From contig NZ_ATXT01000016.1 in NCBI RefSeq assembly GCF_000421825.1, positions 363,727-427,726 of the forward strand: a stretch of DNA of 64,000 bases, written 5' to 3'. Position 1 is the first letter of the stretch. The number at the start of each line of letters is the position of its first letter. The position numbers and the translations under genes were made by a program. This DNA comes from Humibacter albus DSM 18994 (GTDB lineage Bacteria; Actinomycetota; Actinomycetes; Actinomycetales; Microbacteriaceae). This document shows positions 56,008 to 64,000 of this stretch, piece by piece. Under the pieces are notes generated by a model, which made no database searches, had not been told where the DNA came from, and saw only the letters and a list, made by a program, of their open reading frames with translations.

Positions 56008-57309
56008 ATGAACAACTCACACGCCGCAGCGAGTCTTTCGCGCCGCGGTTTCCTGGCAGCGACGGGCGGCGTCGCGGCCGCCACGCTTCTGGCCGCGTGC
56101 TCGGGGGGCACCAGCGCCAAGCCGATCAAGTTCTGGAACATGCCCTGGGGTGGAGTCGACTTCGCCCCGACCGACAAGAAGATCACCCTGGCATATGAGC
56201 CGGCGGGCGACCTGCCGCCCGCCACGTATCAGTCCGTGCAGTGGGCGAACTTCACGACGACGTTTGCGTCTGCCGTTGCTTCGAACACCGGTCCCGCGGT
56301 GAGCAGCGGTAGCGGTACCCAAGCGTTCCAGTTCTCGAAACAGCATCACATCGCCTACGCGGACGATCTGCTGGACTCCTGGAAGAAGAACGGCCTGTAC
56401 GACGACTTCCTGCCGGGCGTGCTGGACGCGATGAAGACGCCGGCCGGCTACGTCGCCGTTCCCTACAACCTCGACATGCGCGTGCTCTGGTACCGCAAGG
56501 CGCTTCTCGAGAAGGCGGGCGTCACTCCACCCACGGATTGGCAGTCGTACCTGGATGTTTGCGAAAGCTTGAAGAAGATCGGTGCGTACGGCTTCGGCAT
56601 CGCTTCAGGTGCTCAGGGCAACGGCTTCCAGATTCTGGTCGGGCTCCTCATCAACAACGGCGGCGGTCTGTTCGATGCGGAACAGAAGCCGAACTGCGTC
56701 ACTCAGGACAACATCGATGCCCTCGATTTCGTGGTGGAGATGGTCCGGAAGGGCTATATGGATCCCGGAAGCGTCGGTTACTCGACGACCAATGCGTACT
56801 CGCAATGGAAGGCCGACAAGTTCGCGATGGGCTTTGAGAGCCCGGGCCTCGCGCAGCAGGTCGGCGGAGAAGCGGGGCCCGACATGTACGTCGGTGACCC
56901 CCTCGTCTCCGCCAACGGCAAGAAGGGCGCGCTGTACTTCCCGAACAACATCATGATGTACACGAACACTCCGTCCCAGAAGGGGTCTGAGGCGTTCCTG
57001 ACCTATTACTACAAGCACATGTCGCCGCTGTGGACGAAGAACACGGGCATCGGGCTCCCTGTGCTCAAGTCCATCGCCGCCACGAAGGAGTTCCAGGCGG
57101 ATCCCAATGCGGCCAAGATGATCTCGGTGTGGCAGCCGATCTGCAAGACCTGGGCGGCGCCGGGCGGAGCCGCCCTCTTCTCGAACGTGACGTTGGTCGA
57201 CAGCACCCCCGCGATGTCGACCTTCGCTCAGAGCGTGCTCTCACTCAAGGCGACGCCGAAGGAGGCTCTGACCACGCTTCAGAACACGCTCGTGTCGCAG
57301 ATGAAGTGA
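56008..57309 (+). CDS. ABC transporter substrate-binding lipoprotein, Tat type, orphan
   Basis: 433 residues from ATG 56008, with AGGAGG upstream. Signal: S-R-R-G-F-L-A-A-T (twin-arginine type), a hydrophobic core and lipobox L-L-A-A-C near residue 30, so it is probably exported folded and lipid-anchored. The mature part is family-1 solute-binding: I-K-F-W-N-M-P-W-G near 40, V-P-Y-N-L-D-M-R-V-L-W-Y-R-K near 155, and N-N-G-G-G-L-F near 215. No permease or ATPase gene follows; a strong hairpin ends the gene. It must work with a transporter encoded elsewhere or serve as a receptor. Confidence 0.9.
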   Translation: MNNSHAAASLSRRGFLAATGGVAAATLLAACSGGTSAKPIKFWNMPWGGVDFAPTDKKITLAYEPAGDLPPATYQSVQWANFTTTFASAVASNTGPAVSSGSGTQAFQFSKQHHIAYADDLLDSWKKNGLYDDFLPGVLDAMKTPAGYVAVPYNLDMRVLWYRKALLEKAGVTPPTDWQSYLDVCESLKKIGAYGFGIASGAQGNGFQILVGLLINNGGGLFDAEQKPNCVTQDNIDALDFVVEMVRKGYMDPGSVGYSTTNAYSQWKADKFAMGFESPGLAQQVGGEAGPDMYVGDPLVSANGKKGALYFPNNIMMYTNTPSQKGSEAFLTYYYKHMSPLWTKNTGIGLPVLKSIAATKEFQADPNAAKMISVWQPICKTWAAPGGAALFSNVTLVDSTPAMSTFAQSVLSLKATPKEALTTLQNTLVSQMK

Positions 57310-57353
57310 CGCTCGGTCACGAGTCGCCCGCCGGGCTCGGCGTCGTTCGTGCC

Positions 57354-57398
57354 ACAAGACGGTGGGCCGTCGGTTGTTCCGATGGCCCACCGTCTTGT
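57354..57398. terminator. bidirectional terminator
   Basis: Perfect 15-bp arms (ACAAGACGGTGGGCC and complement) extended by five more pairs including one G-U, with loop TTGTT. It lies between the converging binding-protein and sialidase genes, 45 bases after the first stop. Confidence 0.85.
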
Positions 57399-57432
57399 CA
57401 ACCCGACCGCGCTCACGATCGGAACGCGATCA

Positions 57433-58827
57433 CTACCAGCCAGAGCGATGCGCGAGGGCGTACGCGGCCGCGCGCTGAGCGAAAGCGTGACGGTTCTCGC
57501 GAGGAGCCTTCGCGCCCTGAGCTGCGGGGCCAGGTCGGCCCTCTCCGCTCGCCACGGAGATGACGCCCGCCTCCACGCCGCCGGAATCACCGTACTGCGC
57601 ACCCGTGATGACGAAGACGAGGCCGCGGTTCTGCGGTCGGCCAGGGCCGTCGAGCGGAATGGTGAATCGGCTGTACCCGGCGGGCATCGGCGACGAGAGC
57701 CGCGTCCATTCGCCTGCATCACCGAGCTCGCGATTGATGAAGAAGTCCTGGTCGTCGTTGTCCGTGACCACGATCGTTCCGTTCTTGCCACCCGAGTCCG
57801 ACCACGACACCACAGGAGCGGCATTCGGTGCATACCCGTCCTGGTCGAGGAGCGCGGTATCCGCGGAGAACCGGAACGACTCGGGATCCTTCGCGATCCG
57901 GTAGTGCACGTGGTACGTGTAGTTGTCCTGATCGGGGTTATCGGGGTCGACAGGCTCTCCGAATTCGTACGTCATGATCCACAAGTTCCCCCTCAGCTGG
58001 GCCACCGTGGTCATGCCCGGCCGTTCGGCATACGACGTTCCGGTCGCGTCGTCGACGACCGGCCCCCAGGTGCGTAGGTCGGTGCTGGTCTGGTGGGCGA
58101 GCTTCTGGCCGAAGTTCGGGTCCCGCTGATCGGAGTAGTAGCAGATCAGCTTGTTCCGGTGCAGCAGTAGGAACGGCTCCCACACGGGCGTCGCTCCGTT
58201 CGTCGTGTCGGGGGGCCCACCCTGGGCGACGGTACTCAGCAGCTCCCACGTGAGACCGCCATCCGTGCTGGCGTACAGCTGAATGTTCGTGCTCGCGAAC
58301 GGGAACGGCTGCGAGAAGTCGAGCGGCCAGTAGTTGCAGGCGAAGAGCAGTGCACCCTGAGGCAGACCCCCGAACGCGCGCGGGAGCTCGTACAGATACG
58401 GCTGCAGATAGATGCCGGCGGCAGCATCCGTGCCGAGGATGCTGCCCTGCTGCGCCCACGTACGGCCATCGTCGTCGCTGCGGTAGAGCGGGAAGGGCTC
58501 ACCGGCGAAGCTCTGATAGGTGGCGAGCAGCGGACGAGGCTGCCCTGGCTTGGATGCGCCGAACCTCACCGCCCGCGCGTACGACGGACCCGTCCCATCG
58601 TCCGGCACCACGTCGACCGGCCCGAACGGAAGCACCTCGGGGCCCACTCCGGCCCGCCGGGCTCCCGCGCCCACGGCCAATGCGTTGCCGGGTGCGGCCA
58701 AGCCCAAGGCCAGGCCTCCGACGACAGCGGCTCCGGTGCCTATGAACATCCGCCGAGACACCCGAGGGTCTCGGCTGTCCGTGGGGACCGCGCCCGAAGG
58801 TTGTGAGAACTCGTCATTGAATTGCAT
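57433..58827 (-). CDS. secreted sialidase-like (BNR repeat) protein
   Basis: 464 residues from ATG 58827, with AAGGAGAAGG upstream. The N-terminus has V-S-R-R-M-F-I-G-T-G, a twin-arginine signal, cleaved about residue 50. BNR/Asp-box motifs Y-R-S-D-D-D-G-R-T-W near 115 and Y-A-S-T-D-G-G-L-T-W near 175 show a six-bladed beta-propeller of the sialidase/neuraminidase-like group. Catalytic Arg/Tyr residues cannot be assigned with confidence. It would act outside the cell on a glycan. Two TTGCGCAA sites lie 100-180 bases upstream, so it is probably co-regulated with the binding protein. Confidence 0.82.
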   Translation of the reverse strand: MQFNDEFSQPSGAVPTDSRDPRVSRRMFIGTGAAVVGGLALGLAAPGNALAVGAGARRAGVGPEVLPFGPVDVVPDDGTGPSYARAVRFGASKPGQPRPLLATYQSFAGEPFPLYRSDDDGRTWAQQGSILGTDAAAGIYLQPYLYELPRAFGGLPQGALLFACNYWPLDFSQPFPFASTNIQLYASTDGGLTWELLSTVAQGGPPDTTNGATPVWEPFLLLHRNKLICYYSDQRDPNFGQKLAHQTSTDLRTWGPVVDDATGTSYAERPGMTTVAQLRGNLWIMTYEFGEPVDPDNPDQDNYTYHVHYRIAKDPESFRFSADTALLDQDGYAPNAAPVVSWSDSGGKNGTIVVTDNDDQDFFINRELGDAGEWTRLSSPMPAGYSRFTIPLDGPGRPQNRGLVFVITGAQYGDSGGVEAGVISVASGEGRPGPAAQGAKAPRENRHAFAQRAAAYALAHRSGW

Positions 58828-58922
58828 GCCTTCTCCTTCGTTGGAGTTGCTGCCAACGGGCACCCCCGTCGGTCAACACTGAGGGAAGCCGTGACACTTC
58901 CTACCGAGGCACCATCATTAGT

Positions 58923-58930
58923 TTGCGCAA
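58923..58930. promoter_or_regulatory. TTGCGCAA operator site 3 (sialidase side)
   Basis: TAGTTTGCGCAAGCTA: palindrome with near-perfect 16-base symmetry, about 95 bases upstream of the sialidase-like gene start on the minus strand. Confidence 0.65.
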
Positions 58931-58997
58931 GCTATTGACTGGCATCCCGTAAGTTGATGGTGGCATGCTTGATTACTGCACCGCAATGGTCAATATG

Positions 58998-59005
58998 TTG
59001 CGCAA
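58998..59005. promoter_or_regulatory. TTGCGCAA operator site 4
   Basis: ATGTTGCGCAATGT, 75 bases from site 3. It lies near the 3' end of the S15 hydrolase gene (59031). Confidence 0.6.
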
Positions 59006-59030
59006 TGTCGGACGTGCACATCGGTCTGGT

Positions 59031-60770
59031 TCAGAACACGTCCGCGGTCTGGACGATGAGTCGGCTCGGGTGTGCCGGCCCGTGACGGATCGTGTACTGC
59101 GCCGCTACCGGCCGCGCCTCGCCCGCTCCCGGCTCGAACGCGTTGGTTCCGACGTCCCACCGCGGGGACGAGCTCGGAGCAATGTCGACCCGCATCCGAT
59201 GTCCGGGCAGAAAGGTGTGCGCCGTGGACCAGAGGTCGACAACGAACTCCTCGTCGCGTCCGGGTGTGAGCGGTCGCCGATCCCCGGCGCCGGTGACAGG
59301 GTCCACGTCGCGCGCCGATCCGCGTTGCACACCGTCGGCGATGACGAGGCTGCGGCCGTCGGGATGCTCGTCGCAGAGCCGCACGACGACGTCCGCATCG
59401 GTTCCCGTGGTCTCCAGATGGATGACCGCTTGCATGCTGCCCAGAATCGTCAACGACTTCTGCAGGGGATCGGTGCGCCATGAGAGCACGTCGGACCGCG
59501 CTTCGAGCGGAGTCTGGTCCATGGGACCGGCTTCGAACGATCCGAACAAGAGCACAGCGCCACCGCGCGTCGGAACGGGAGCGGCGGGGTCGCTCTGCAG
59601 TGCGCGCGCTCCGGGTAGCGGCGCTTCCGACAACGAACCATCCGCGCTCAAGAACAGCTCGACCGCCTCGACCTGCGGCGGCGGGAACTCCTCCAAGGCG
59701 ACCCACCGGTTCGACCCCATCACGAAGACGTGAACCGGCTTTTCGGCGGGCTGTTCGTGCATCAGCGCACGCGCGAACCAGCGCACATGCTGCTCCGTGA
59801 GGCCTCCCTCGCGCCACAGCTCCTGGGCTGACGCAGAACTGCCGTAGTCCGTTCCGGCGATGGTTCCCGACATGTTGCTGTGCGACCACGGCCCCACGAT
59901 CAGGGCAGGGGCCGGTGTTCCACGATCACGCGATTGGGCGCACAGTCTTCGATAGAGCTCCAGAGTCGATCCGAGGAAGACATCGAACCAACCGCCGATC
60001 AGGAGAACCGGGATGTCGACCGCGTCCATCCGTTCGACGATCTTTCCTGCCTTGTGCTGCGGCGAGTCCAGCGGATCACGCAACCGGTCCAGCCCCCACG
60101 CGACTGCCGCCTCGACCTGGCGCGGGCTCTGCAGAGCAGCAGCGCCGCAAGCAGTGCCGCCGGCGATCGCCGCCTCGGTGGTCTGCCATCGCTCCTCCTC
60201 GGCAAACCGCTCGCCGGCATCCGCGATGCGCGAGATCATGTCGGGGGCGATTGCGTAATGCGTCCACGCCAAGGTGCTGCCGAGTTCCGGCACCCCACCT
60301 CGGAAACGGAACCCGTCTAGCGCGGACAGCGCAGGCGTCACCGTGGCAGCCAACGCCTTCAATGCCGGAGCGCCACCCATCAGTGCTGAGAACTGCGTAT
60401 CAGAAGCGTACGAGGCGCCCCACATGCCGACCGAGCCGTTGCATTCCGGCAGCGCCGACAGCCAGGCCACCGCCTCGGCACCATCGGCGACTTCCTGCCT
60501 GCACGGGTCGAAGTCGCCTTCCGAGCCGAACCGGCCACGCACATCCTGAAGCGCAACGACAAAGCCCGCCTCGGCGAGCCGCGTGACGTCGATCAGCCCG
60601 TCACGCTCATCCGCCGAGACATCGTACGGGTGTCGCATCAGCAAGGCCGGCCAGGGACCGGACCCCGCGGGAAGCAGCAGAATGGTGCGCAAAGCGGTTC
60701 CGTCACTCAGCACGCACCGCGCCTCATGACGCTCAACGTTCCCGCGCTCCGCCCGTCGCCTCGTCTCCAT
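59031..60770 (-). CDS. CocE/NonD family hydrolase (peptidase S15)
   Basis: 579 residues from ATG 60770. An alpha/beta-hydrolase domain (30-350) with the catalytic serine in G-M-W-G-A-S-Y-A-S-D-T-Q near 118, and M-R-H-P-Y-D-V near 48. The catalytic His is likely in G-P-W-S-H-S near 300. The last 200 residues form the X-Pro dipeptidyl-peptidase C-terminal jelly roll. No signal peptide. Such enzymes act on acyl esters, N-terminal peptides or lactam antibiotics. It precedes the sialidase-like gene on the same strand, with operator sites in the gap. Confidence 0.88.
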   Translation of the reverse strand: METRRRAERGNVERHEARCVLSDGTALRTILLLPAGSGPWPALLMRHPYDVSADERDGLIDVTRLAEAGFVVALQDVRGRFGSEGDFDPCRQEVADGAEAVAWLSALPECNGSVGMWGASYASDTQFSALMGGAPALKALAATVTPALSALDGFRFRGGVPELGSTLAWTHYAIAPDMISRIADAGERFAEEERWQTTEAAIAGGTACGAAALQSPRQVEAAVAWGLDRLRDPLDSPQHKAGKIVERMDAVDIPVLLIGGWFDVFLGSTLELYRRLCAQSRDRGTPAPALIVGPWSHSNMSGTIAGTDYGSSASAQELWREGGLTEQHVRWFARALMHEQPAEKPVHVFVMGSNRWVALEEFPPPQVEAVELFLSADGSLSEAPLPGARALQSDPAAPVPTRGGAVLLFGSFEAGPMDQTPLEARSDVLSWRTDPLQKSLTILGSMQAVIHLETTGTDADVVVRLCDEHPDGRSLVIADGVQRGSARDVDPVTGAGDRRPLTPGRDEEFVVDLWSTAHTFLPGHRMRVDIAPSSSPRWDVGTNAFEPGAGEARPVAAQYTIRHGPAHPSRLIVQTADVF

Positions 60771-60885
60771 TGGCCCTCCACGGCATTCACAGCCGGCTCG
60801 CCAACCCTATAGGTCCCATGGCTCGCCGATCTCGACCGAGGGGCCATGAGCGATCACTCCGGGTCGGGGGCGCGAGCGCCTCGTG

Positions 60886-61581
60886 TCAGTCGGCGAACCG
60901 GGCAACGGCGAGCGCCGATGCGCTCTTCGCCTTCTGCGACATCCCGTCGACGAGCACTTCTTGTGAGCCCGCGGCGATGGCGGCGAGTGCGGCATCGGCC
61001 ACCGCCCGCGGTGAGAGTTTGGGACCCGGGAACGTCGCCATCATGTCCGTATCGATGAAGCCCGCATGGATCGCCGTCACCTGTACGCCCCGCGGGTTGA
61101 GCTCGGCTCGCATGTTGTTGGTGAGCGACAGGGCGGCGGCCTTGGAAGTCGCGTACGCGAGGTTCCCGGGACCCGCGAGCCAGGATCCGGCCGAGAGCAC
61201 GTTGGCGATGACGCCTCCGCCGTTGGCGGTGATCACGGGTGCGAACGCCGCGCTGACGGCGAGCGTGCCGAGCAGGTTCGTCCGCGACACCACGTCCACG
61301 ATGTCGACGACGTCAGCGTCGAAGAGCGAGGCACGACGATGGATGCCTGCATTGTTGATCACCATCGTCACGTCGGGGAGGCTCTGCGCGAGCGCGGCCA
61401 CCTGAGTGCGATCCGTCACGTCCAGAGGAACCGGGGTGATCCTCGAGCTCTGCGGGCCCTCGGGATGTCTCGCGCTCGCGTAGACGTGCTTGGCGCCGAG
61501 TTCGGCCAACGCGCTGACGAAGGCAGAGCCGAGCCCTCGATTCGCCCCCGTGACGAGTACCACCATGTCGCTGTAATCCAT
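60886..61581 (-). CDS. SDR family oxidoreductase
   Basis: 231 residues from ATG 61581, with GGAGAAGG six bases upstream; the frame to 61848 is non-coding. Motifs: V-T-G-A-N-R-G-L-G at 10-18, N-N-A-G-I-H near 82, and Y-A-T-S-K near 145, so the enzyme appears intact. Substrate unknown. It is 115 bases downstream-facing from the S15 gene and has no adjacent regulator. Confidence 0.88.
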   Translation of the reverse strand: MDYSDMVVLVTGANRGLGSAFVSALAELGAKHVYASARHPEGPQSSRITPVPLDVTDRTQVAALAQSLPDVTMVINNAGIHRRASLFDADVVDIVDVVSRTNLLGTLAVSAAFAPVITANGGGVIANVLSAGSWLAGPGNLAYATSKAAALSLTNNMRAELNPRGVQVTAIHAGFIDTDMMATFPGPKLSPRAVADAALAAIAAGSQEVLVDGMSQKAKSASALAVARFAD

Positions 61582-61862
61582 CAAGCACCTTCTCCTACGG
61601 TTCCTCGAACCAGGATGGCCGAGCGCGCTTGCACGGCGCTGTCGTGTCACTTTCGCGCGGGAGCGGCGCCCGGTCCGTAGCACGCCCTCGTCGTGGTCGA
61701 ACTCGAGCCACCTTGTGCGGTGGCGACGCACCCGATGACACGATCTGCGGTCGAGGCGAACTACTCCAGTCGGCGTCGGGAAGCCACACCGCGACCGATG
61801 CGGCGCGGGCACTTGAGCCCGAGTTCCTACGCCTGCGCGACCGGACAACCGCTGATGCAGAA

Positions 61863-62603
61863 CTAGCGCAGATCGCGTTCGATAGCACGGGCGCTCATGG
61901 CGAGGGCTGGGAGCAGGGAGTCGACTCGGCGCCGCGGCGCGTCCATCATCAGCGACAGCGCGGCAACGGCCTCACCAGTGGGGGAAAGGAGGGGTACGCC
62001 TACCGCAGCCCGCACTTGGTCGAGCTTCCGGGTGGCGACGACGGTCCGTGTTCGCCGGATTGTGGCGAGACTGCGGCGGAGGTCCGCGCCGCTGCGTAGG
62101 CCGTCCATCGCGCGTCGAGGGTCGAAGGCGGCGACAACGGTGTCCTGGATGTCGGCTGGTGCGGAGGCGAGCAAGACCAAGCCTCCAGCGGTGAGCGGCA
62201 GCGGCATCCTTCCCCCGACCCGGTATTCCAGCCGCCGAGCGGTGCGAGGCGCGGAGACACGCTCGATGAGGACCGTCTGCCTGCCTTCGCGCACGCTGAG
62301 CATGGCGTGTGCGCCGGTCAGTTCGTGGAGGTGTTGCAGATAGGGGAGGGACGCGCCCCGGAGTCCGACGCCCCGCGGGGCCAGTGTTGCCAACTCGTAC
62401 AGGTGCAGGCCCAGGCTGAAGCGCCCGTCATCACCCCGTTCCAAAGCCCCCACGCCGACGAGACTGCGCGCAAGGCGCAGTGTCGTGTTCACGGGCAGAC
62501 CCGCGCGAGCGGCGAGCTCGCTCAGGCTCAGTGAACGTTCGCTTTCAAAAGCGTCCAACAGACCGAACGTTCGCTCGACGACACCACTGCGCACGCCTGC
62601 CAT
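61863..62603 (-). CDS. IclR family transcriptional regulator
   Basis: 246 residues from ATG 62603; the in-frame extension to 62762 overlaps the divergent gene and is rejected. N-terminal helix-turn-helix L-S-L-S-E-L-A-A-R-A-G-L-P-V-N-T-T-L-R-L-A-R-S-L (about 25-48) and the effector domain (80-240) with L-T-G-A-H-A-M-L-S-V and L-T-A-G-G-L-V-L-L-A are typical. It diverges from the amidohydrolase gene; the palindrome at 62606-62620, right at its start codon, suggests repression of both. Confidence 0.9.
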   Translation of the reverse strand: MAGVRSGVVERTFGLLDAFESERSLSLSELAARAGLPVNTTLRLARSLVGVGALERGDDGRFSLGLHLYELATLAPRGVGLRGASLPYLQHLHELTGAHAMLSVREGRQTVLIERVSAPRTARRLEYRVGGRMPLPLTAGGLVLLASAPADIQDTVVAAFDPRRAMDGLRSGADLRRSLATIRRTRTVVATRKLDQVRAAVGVPLLSPTGEAVAALSLMMDAPRRRVDSLLPALAMSARAIERDLR

Positions 62604-62605
62604 TT

Positions 62606-62620
62606 TTCCACTGGGTGGAA
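62606..62620. promoter_or_regulatory. IclR-type operator
   Basis: TTCCAC-TGG-GTGGAA, perfect six-base arms, two bases upstream of the iclR start codon and 72 bases before the amidohydrolase ATG. Confidence 0.7.
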
Positions 62621-62691
62621 TCAGAGATCCGCACGCGAACCGGCCGGCATAGCTTTGCCGAGTTCCCGACGATGCACCCGAGGAGGCATGG

Positions 62692-63654
62692 ATGAACACG
62701 ATCATCGACCACCAAGCGCACTGGTTCCCGCGTAGATATCTCGACCGGCTCATCGGGCGCACGGAGCTCCCGCGGGTGACGCATGACTCCCAAGGCGGCT
62801 ACGTGCTTGAAGTCGACGCCGGGGTGACACAACCGAAGATGGCAGAGCTCTCTGCGGGGATCGACGAGCACCTCGAGGCGGCGAGCGCCGCGGGCGTGGA
62901 CAAGCTCGTGATCGGCCCCGCCACGCTCGGTGAGGTGCTGCATCTTCCCGCCGGCGAGTCCGCCGACCTGCTTGATCTGCTCCACGTGGAGTATGCGGCC
63001 GCGCAGCAAGCCGCGCCTGACCGCATTGCCGCACTCGCAGCATTGCCCATCCAGGATCCCGCGCTCGCGCTTCAAGTACTCGACCGCGCCGTCGTAGAGC
63101 TCGGGCTGAAGGGCGTCTCCCTCCTCACGGTGAACGAGGGCCGTCCGCTGGTCACCGATGCCCTGATGGAGGTGTATGCGCGCATCGCGGAACTCGGTGT
63201 CCCACTGTTCCTCCATCCGGGTTTGCGGTCCACCACGCGCGGAAGCGCCGCAAGTCTCCGCGCGGAACTGGGCATCGGCTGGATGCATCAGACGGCATCC
63301 GCCGCACTCGAGCTGGTCGACGGCGGAGTTCTGGATGAGCTGCCGCAGCTCGTCGTGGTGCACCCGCATCTCGGAGGCGTGCTGCCCTACGTCGCCGGCC
63401 GCGTCAGCTATTTTCCGACGACTGCGCAGCATCCGCTCGAGCACTACCTTCGCACCCGATTCTTCACGGACACCGCCGCATTCACGCCGGGTGCGCTGAA
63501 GCTCGCGCTCGAAACCTACGGCGAAGAACACGTGCTCTTCGCCAGCGATCACCCCTTCTCATCGCAGACCGAGATGCGTCAGTACGTCGAACGAAACACG
63601 GATGCCCGGACAGCGACGAGCATCTACACGAATCGAGTGCCGGGCCTCGACTAG
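62692..63654 (+). CDS. amidohydrolase family protein (ACMSD type)
   Basis: 320 residues from ATG 62692, preceded by GAGGAGG. Motif I-I-D-H-Q-A-H-W-F-P at the N-terminus (metal-binding His pair), P-L-F-L-H-P near 160, and A-S-D-H-P-F near 280, as in the 2-amino-3-carboxymuconate-semialdehyde decarboxylase / Amidohydro_2 group. It likely decarboxylates or hydrolyses a small aromatic compound or lactone. The divergent IclR gene probably regulates it. Its stop codon TAG overlaps the stop of the IS481 transposase on the other strand, so the last residues may come from the insertion. Confidence 0.88.
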   Translation: MNTIIDHQAHWFPRRYLDRLIGRTELPRVTHDSQGGYVLEVDAGVTQPKMAELSAGIDEHLEAASAAGVDKLVIGPATLGEVLHLPAGESADLLDLLHVEYAAAQQAAPDRIAALAALPIQDPALALQVLDRAVVELGLKGVSLLTVNEGRPLVTDALMEVYARIAELGVPLFLHPGLRSTTRGSAASLRAELGIGWMHQTASAALELVDGGVLDELPQLVVVHPHLGGVLPYVAGRVSYFPTTAQHPLEHYLRTRFFTDTAAFTPGALKLALETYGEEHVLFASDHPFSSQTEMRQYVERNTDARTATSIYTNRVPGLD

Positions 63655-64000
63655 GTGTGATGTCCAGGCAGGTTGTTGAGTCTGGTGATGGGTGGGGCTC
63701 CGATTGCGGAGTGGTGCCTGTGGTGATTGTAGAAGTGCAGCCAGCCCGGTAAGGCTCCTCGTCGCGCGGTTTCTGAGGGGTAGAGCCGGGCGTAGGCCCA
63801 GCCGTCGGCGAGGGTGCGGTGGAACCGCTCGATTTTGCCGTTGGTCTGGGGCCGGTAGGGGCGGGTCTTCTTCGGTGTGATCCCGAGCTCGGCGCAGGCA
63901 TTGCGCCAGGCGTAGGACTTGTAGGCGGAGCCATTGTCGGACAGGACGCGCTCGACGGTGACGCCACGGTCGGCGAACCAGGAGACGGCGCGTTGGAGGA
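63651..64000 (-). mobile_element. IS481-type transposase, C-terminal part, cut by the window edge
   Basis: On the minus strand the frame runs from the edge to a TAG at 63651-63653 and encodes about 116 residues of an integrase-core transposase: V-L-S-D-N-G-S-A-Y-K-S (second catalytic Asp), R-P-Q-T-N-G-K-I-E-R-F-H-R-T-L (catalytic Glu) and the usual end F-Y-N-H-H-R-H-H-S-A-I-G with L-P-G-H-H-T. The rest of the element, including its other end, lies right of the window. It abuts the amidohydrolase stop. Confidence 0.9.

Noticed and set aside
61629..62099. Plus-strand frame of 156 codons in the gap before the IclR gene
   Set aside because: No ribosome binding site, no recognisable domain, and it overlaps the IclR gene; the 281-base gap 61582-61862 holds nothing I can support.
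1..64000. tRNA or rRNA genes
   Set aside because: I saw no T-loop or rRNA-like conserved segments, but could not run a covariance search.

Overview
The window looks like chromosomal DNA from a high-GC Gram-positive actinomycete, most likely a member of the Microbacteriaceae. The pointers are very high GC with GC-rich third codon positions, a DUF222/HNH (13E12-type) protein, an LAxTG sortase-E-type wall anchor, a HelD/HelR-type RNA polymerase-binding ATPase, many TetR regulators, and several genes whose start codon lies 6-7 bases after a TAnnnT -10 box, as in actinobacterial leaderless transcripts. I see no rRNA, tRNA or CRISPR array. One insertion sequence (IS481-type transposase, cut by the right edge) is present.

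Layout. 1-6.7 kb: end of a CynX-type MFS transporter, a TMEM175-like channel, a GrpB-family protein, a thioesterase-like protein, then a HelD/HelR-type ATPase whose upstream region carries a near-match to the rifamycin-associated element (RAE), and a DUF1992 protein. 6.8-11.4 kb: a TetR repressor diverging from pdhA-pdhB-pdhC (pyruvate/2-oxoacid dehydrogenase E1 alpha, E1 beta, E2) with a palindromic operator between them, closed by a strong terminator and followed by a low-complexity tract and a perfect 24-bp inverted repeat. 11.6-16.7 kb: two SDR oxidoreductases, a DnaQ-like exonuclease with BRCT, an AraC regulator and a DUF998 membrane protein. 16.8-23.5 kb: a galactoside utilisation operon (permease, permease, binding protein, GH35 beta-galactosidase) with a divergent LacI regulator and an 18-bp palindromic operator. 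23.5-30.2 kb: an SDR/TetR pair bracketed by a related intergenic repeat and separated by a pentanucleotide microsatellite, a two-gene ABC exporter diverging from a NarL-type two-component system, and a PaiB-like protein.

30.2-39.2 kb: a patchwork of an acetyltransferase, an HNH/DUF222 protein, NUDIX, two VOC proteins, DUF402, a methyltransferase and a TetR regulator, with gene remnants (P-loop kinase, GH42 beta-galactosidase, an unidentified 3' end). 39.2-45.1 kb: a secreted, wall-anchored GH84 beta-N-acetylglucosaminidase with a recently homogenised pair of discoidin-like modules, and a LysR/MFS divergent pair. 45.1-54.8 kb: regulator-target pairs (TetR/amidohydrolase, TetR/NmrA-like, MerR/DUF998, TetR/quinone-oxidoreductase-like MDR), an APC permease and a fused PCD-VOC protein. 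54.8-60.8 kb: a second LacI regulator, an orphan sugar-binding lipoprotein, a secreted sialidase-like protein and an S15/CocE hydrolase; four copies of TTGCGCAA lie upstream of the regulator, the binding protein and the sialidase gene and suggest one regulon. 60.9-64 kb: SDR, IclR with a divergent ACMSD-type amidohydrolase, and the IS481 transposase.

The most interesting signals are the RAE/HelR unit with a promoter-like box and intrinsic terminator on its other strand, the TTGCGCAA regulon, the compound operator at 52.7 kb, the microsatellite between divergent genes at 24.65 kb, and the perfect inverted repeat at 11.6 kb.
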